Shown here: positions 12,501 through 14,745 of the stretch, one piece after another
Position numbering within the stretch: the stretch's first letter is position 1
Layout: every line of letters starts with the position of its first letter
NCBI GenBank assembly: GCA_005883885.1
Contig: VAYF01000158.1
Span: forward strand, 1-14,745
Length of the DNA stretch: 14,745 nucleotides
Reading direction: 5' to 3'
Origin: Actinomycetota bacterium
GTDB taxonomy: Bacteria > Actinomycetota > UBA4738 > HRBIN12
Notes under the pieces: model-generated
Databases searched by the model: none
Told to the model about the DNA's origin: nothing
The model's input: the letters and a program-made list of their open reading frames with translations, nothing else
Position numbers and translations under genes: made by a program

Positions 12501-13973
12501 CTCGACGATCTGGTCGCGCGGTACGCAAGGACGCACGGTCCGTGCACGACCGAGGAGATCGCGGTCCGGCTCGGAGCGGGCCCGGACCGTGTCCGCGAAG
12601 CGCTCGAGCGGCTCCAGGCCGAGGGGCGTGTGGTCCACGGCGCGTTCCGCCCCACCGGGATCCAACCCGAATGGTGCGAGGTCGACGTCTTACGCCGTAT
12701 CCGTGCGCGTTCGCTGGCGGCGTTGCGGCGCGAGGTCGAACCCGTCGGCGCAGCCGCGCTCGCGCGGTTCCTGCCCGCGTGGCAGGGGGCGGATCGCCCC
12801 CGTGGCGGCGCCGACGCCCTGCCCGAGGCGATCGCGAGGCTCCAGGGAGCCGCGATCCCGGCCTCCATCCTGGAGAGCGACGTCCTTCCCGCGCGTGTGC
12901 GCGGGTTCCGACCGGCGGACCTGGACGCGCTGTGCGCGAGCGGGGACCTGGTGTGGATCGGGGCAGGCGCGCTCGGCGCGACCGACGGCCGCGTGTCGCT
13001 CCTGTTCCGGGACCGCGCCGGGCTGCTCGCGCCCGGCGTCCCGGCCCCCGGGGACCGGCCGTCCGGCCCGCTCCACGACGCGATCCGCGAGCGGCTGGCC
13101 ACGCGCGGCGCCTCGTTCTGGCCCGACCTCGTCGACGCGGCCGGGACCGCGAACGAAGGCCTGCTGTTGCGGGCGCTCTGGGACCTGGTGTGGGCGGGCG
13201 AGGTCACGAACGACACGCTCGCGCCGCTCCGGGCGTCCATCGGTGGAAGCGGGTCGCGGCGCCCGCGGGCGGGTCGCGGATCCGCGCAGCGTCCCCGCCC
13301 GGGGACGCTACGGCGAGCCGGCCCGCCCGCGGGCGCCGGTCGCTGGTCGCTCGTCACCGACGTGGTCCGCGGGGTCTCGGGCGCGACGGAGGGCGCCCAT
13401 GCGCTCGCTGCCCAGCTCCTCGACCGGCACGGCGTCGTCACGCGCGAGGCCGCGCTCGCCGAGGGAACCCCCGGCGGGTTCGCCGCGGTGTATCCCGTCC
13501 TCAAGCTGATGGAGGAAACGGGCGCCGTCCGGCGCGGGTACTTCATCGCCGGGCTCGGAGGGGCCCAGTTCGCCCATCCGGGTGCGGTCGATCGCCTCCG
13601 CACCCTCCGCGAGAGCGACGGCGGCGGCGAGGTCGTCACCCTCGCCGCGGCCGACCCGGCCCAGCCGTACGGGGCGGCGCTCGCGTGGCCCGAAACCACC
13701 GGCCGACCCAGTCGGAGCGCTGGTGCGTACGTCCTGCTGTCCGACGGTGAGCCGGCGGCCTTCCTCGAACGGGGGGCGAAGACGCTCGTGACGTTCGGTG
13801 CCGACGCCACCCGGTGGGCCGACGCGCTCGCCGCGCTCGTGAAGGACGGCCGGGTACGCCGGATCGAGCTCCGTCAGATCGACGGGGACGCAGCCGGCGA
13901 CCACGCCGCCGCGCCGCTGCTCCGCGCGGTGGGCTTCACGGACGGATATCGCGGTCTGACGCTCCGCGGGTAA
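9558..13973 (+). CDS. lhr: Lhr-type superfamily 2 ATP-dependent DNA helicase, long form
   Basis: A helicase of about 1471 residues, matching the roughly 1500 of long actinobacterial Lhr. The N-terminus (PFSPATRAWF...PTDAQTKGWKAI) is the family's opening. Motifs in order are Walker A APTGSGKT (about 42-49), DEIH (166-169), SAT (201-203), the second RecA domain with FVNNRRSAERL, ATSSLELGIDMG, and the arginine-finger motif QRIGRAGHQ (375-383). A winged helix and beta-barrel follow, then KASPFSQSLLFSWIAVYMYEG and the long C-terminal winged-helix array. A Gly/Arg/Pro-rich linker (about 1229-1255) leads to the final GRWSLV domain. Lhr is known as a 3'-to-5' translocase that unwinds RNA:DNA hybrids and is linked to DNA repair. 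Start choice among GTG 9549, ATG 9552 and GTG 9558 rests on the -10 spacing. No truncation or frameshift is seen. Confidence 0.96.
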   Translation: MSLAPFSPATRAWFDGSFEAPTDAQTKGWKAIAEGRHTLLLAPTGSGKTLAAFLAAIDRLTTTPPTGRDRRTSVLYISPLRALAVDIEKNLRAPLAGIQHAAERGGLTLAHVPTVGVRTGDTDARERRRLLSHPPDILITTPESLYLMLTSSARETLRSVRTVIVDEIHAIAATKRGAHLMLSLERLEELTEDAPQRIGLSATQRPLEEIARLLGGFEAPGRPRDVAVVDAGRRKTLDLEIIVPVEDMADLNVRPVEAPPGQLTDEPDHTSIWPSIHPVLLDLIREHRSTIVFVNNRRSAERLASRLNELAGEDLVRAHHGSIAREQRLEVEDALKAGRLRGIVATSSLELGIDMGAVDLVAQVEAPPSVAGGLQRIGRAGHQVGAPSIGKLIPKYRGDLLQMTVVAERMLGADIESTRYPRNPLDVLAQQLVAMSAVDEWRVEDLFDAVRRCASFAELSEDLFLAVLDMLAGRYPSDAFAELRPRIVWDRATNLVRAREGARRLAIVSGGTIPDRGLFGVFMPDGTRVGELDEECVYESRRGEVILLGASAWRIEDITRDRVVVVPAPGEHGKLPFWKAPGPGRPIELGRAIGRFTRELRSTRRDDALRRLQEDIGLDERAARNLVAYIDEQAEATGGAVPDDRTIVVERFRDELGDWRVCILSPFGSRVHAPWALAIEARVQDRLGSGAQVLWSDDGIVLRLPEAVERIPVEDLIFEPDEIEEAVVGVLPGTTMFATVFREVAARALLLPRRLPGRRTPLWQQRQRSADLLGQAGRYPSFPMLLETTRECLRDLFDVPALREVMADLRARTTRLVAVETDKASPFSQSLLFSWIAVYMYEGDAPLAERRATALSLDRDLLRELLGTDELRELLDPRALDEVELELQRLPAGRHARHADGVHDLLRDLGPLGHDEVRARADGDADAMLGRVVEDGRAIRVRVAGEDRYAAVEDAARLRDALGVSLPLGVPGAFTAAVERPLDDLVARYARTHGPCTTEEIAVRLGAGPDRVREALERLQAEGRVVHGAFRPTGIQPEWCEVDVLRRIRARSLAALRREVEPVGAAALARFLPAWQGADRPRGGADALPEAIARLQGAAIPASILESDVLPARVRGFRPADLDALCASGDLVWIGAGALGATDGRVSLLFRDRAGLLAPGVPAPGDRPSGPLHDAIRERLATRGASFWPDLVDAAGTANEGLLLRALWDLVWAGEVTNDTLAPLRASIGGSGSRRPRAGRGSAQRPRPGTLRRAGPPAGAGRWSLVTDVVRGVSGATEGAHALAAQLLDRHGVVTREAALAEGTPGGFAAVYPVLKLMEETGAVRRGYFIAGLGGAQFAHPGAVDRLRTLRESDGGGEVVTLAAADPAQPYGAALAWPETTGRPSRSAGAYVLLSDGEPAAFLERGAKTLVTFGADATRWADALAALVKDGRVRRIELRQIDGDAAGDHAAAPLLRAVGFTDGYRGLTLRG

Positions 13974-13976
13974 CCT
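13971..13976 (+). promoter_or_regulatory. Predicted -10 box (GGG-TAACCT) for ggt, formed on the lhr stop codon
   Basis: TAACCT, preceded by GGG, begins with the TAA stop of lhr and ends 7 nt before the ATG at 13984, giving a leaderless or near-leaderless start. No Shine-Dalgarno is present. Confidence 0.5.
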
Positions 13977-13983
13977 CGCGTCC

Positions 13984-14745
13984 ATGGAGCGATCGGCCTC
14001 GGGACCGACCTGGGCGATCGCCACGCCGCACGAGGAAGCGACCCTCGCGGGCGCCGCTGCGTTCGAGGACGGCGGCAACGCGGTCGACGCGGCGCTCCGG
14101 GCCGCCACCGTCTTGGCCGTCGCGTACCCGCACATGTGCGGTGTCGGCGGCGACCTCTTCGCCCTGGTGCAGCGACCCGACGGCGAGACCCTCGCGGTCA
14201 GCTCGAGCGGAAGGGCGCCGGGGGCGGCGGACCGCGCGGACGCCGCGGACGCCGGTCACGTGATGCCGATCCGCGGCCCCATCCCGGTCACCGTCCCGGG
14301 CGCGGTCGCCGGGTGGCGCGCGGTGCACGGAACCGGGGCGGTCCTCCCGTGGAGCGGCGCGTTCTCGCGCGCGATCGAACTCGCGATCGACGGCGTGCCC
14401 GTCACGCGCTCGCTCGCCGCGACCCTCGCCGCGCCGGATGAGCCCTTCGGAGCCGATCCCGGGCTCTCCGCGATCTTCTTCGCGGACGGGATCCCGTCGC
14501 CGGCAGGTGCGGCGGTTCACCAGCCGGCGCTCGGGGCCACGCTCGCCGGCATCGCACAGGCCGGCCCCGAGGTCCTGTATGGGGGCGACATCGGTAGGGC
14601 CTACGTGAGCGGGCTCAACGACGCCGGTTCCCCGATCTCGATCGAGGATCTGGCCGCGCATCGCGCGCTCGTCCTCCCGCCGCTCGCCGCCGCGTTCCGC
14701 GGCCTCCACGTTTCGGTCGTTCCCCCGAACTCCCAAGGGTTCGTG
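13984..14745 (+). CDS. ggt: Gamma-glutamyltransferase family protein, N-terminal part (3' truncated by window edge)
   Basis: The frame is open from ATG 13984 to the last base (254 codons), so the gene continues past the window. It shows the large-subunit signatures of the Ntn-hydrolase gamma-glutamyltransferase family (PF01019): GGNAVDAA (30-37), PHMCGVGGDLF (49-59), the TVPGAVAGW segment (103-111) and the beginning of the conserved P-N-S-Q-G region at the edge. The self-processing site and its catalytic Thr would lie beyond the window, so activity cannot be judged. The family cleaves gamma-glutamyl bonds of glutathione and similar compounds. Unlike classical exported enzymes there is no signal peptide; the protein begins almost directly in the fold, so it is predicted cytoplasmic. 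The start is supported by the -10 box 7 nt upstream, and it follows lhr by 10 nt. Confidence 0.9.
   Translation, partial: MERSASGPTWAIATPHEEATLAGAAAFEDGGNAVDAALRAATVLAVAYPHMCGVGGDLFALVQRPDGETLAVSSSGRAPGAADRADAADAGHVMPIRGPIPVTVPGAVAGWRAVHGTGAVLPWSGAFSRAIELAIDGVPVTRSLAATLAAPDEPFGADPGLSAIFFADGIPSPAGAAVHQPALGATLAGIAQAGPEVLYGGDIGRAYVSGLNDAGSPISIEDLAAHRALVLPPLAAAFRGLHVSVVPPNSQGFV

Noticed and set aside
8412..12665. Very long open frame on the minus strand, antisense to lhr and running into the bactofilin-like and peptidase genes
   Set aside because: The translation is Arg/Gly/Asp/His-rich with no family motifs, and it covers three well-supported genes. Long antisense frames are expected in very high-GC coding DNA.
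12071..13810. Another long minus-strand frame opposite the lhr C-terminal region
   Set aside because: The composition is Ser/Arg/Pro/Ala-rich with no recognisable domain; it is a shadow of the lhr codons.
1..14745. CRISPR arrays, toxin-antitoxin pairs, restriction systems or transposases
   Set aside because: No regular spaced repeats, paired small genes with such motifs, terminal inverted repeats or transposase signatures were found.

Overview
The window is an ordinary-looking, very GC-rich, gene-dense chromosomal segment. The strong GC bias at third codon positions, the long Lhr helicase, GTG starts, and frequent leaderless-type starts (a TANNNT hexamer 6-9 nt before the start codon, with no Shine-Dalgarno) suggest an actinobacterial or related lineage, probably uncultured. 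The species cannot be told from the sequence. No insertion sequence, prophage, CRISPR array or obvious defence island is visible.

Layout. Positions 1-1820 (+) hold the C-terminal end of an FtsX-type ABC permease, a tiny acidic disordered protein, and an aminoglycoside-phosphotransferase-fold kinase. A SAM-dependent methyltransferase (1907-2611, -) converges on them. After a gene-free stretch comes tRNA-Val(UAC) (2891-2966, -). Its first 10 bases supply the last codons and the stop of an upstream 92-residue double zinc-ribbon protein (2957-3235, -). Divergent from that gene is a stand-alone cyclic-nucleotide-binding protein (3304-3726, +). A structured leader then precedes a zinc-ribbon / membrane / RodZ-C-terminal-like protein (3880-4587, +).

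Positions 4591-9484 form a minus-strand block. In transcription order it encodes a secreted bactofilin-like multi-pass membrane protein, an S51-type peptidase, a DUF2330 membrane-anchored exported protein translationally coupled to a small cupredoxin, and a YtcJ-type amidohydrolase. Some members carry their own predicted -10 boxes despite tight packing. A 73-nt divergent promoter region separates this block from a full-length lhr helicase (+), followed by a gamma-glutamyltransferase that runs off the right edge.

The most notable features are not a new large system but smaller pieces of architecture: the mRNA/tRNA overlap, a recurrent GGG-TANNNT leaderless promoter class, back-to-back divergent promoters, a 5' leader hairpin that buries a Shine-Dalgarno, a 20-bp perfect palindrome at a convergent gene junction, and a possible surface copper-protein pair (DUF2330 plus cupredoxin). 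All functional calls come from reading motifs by eye; no searches were run.
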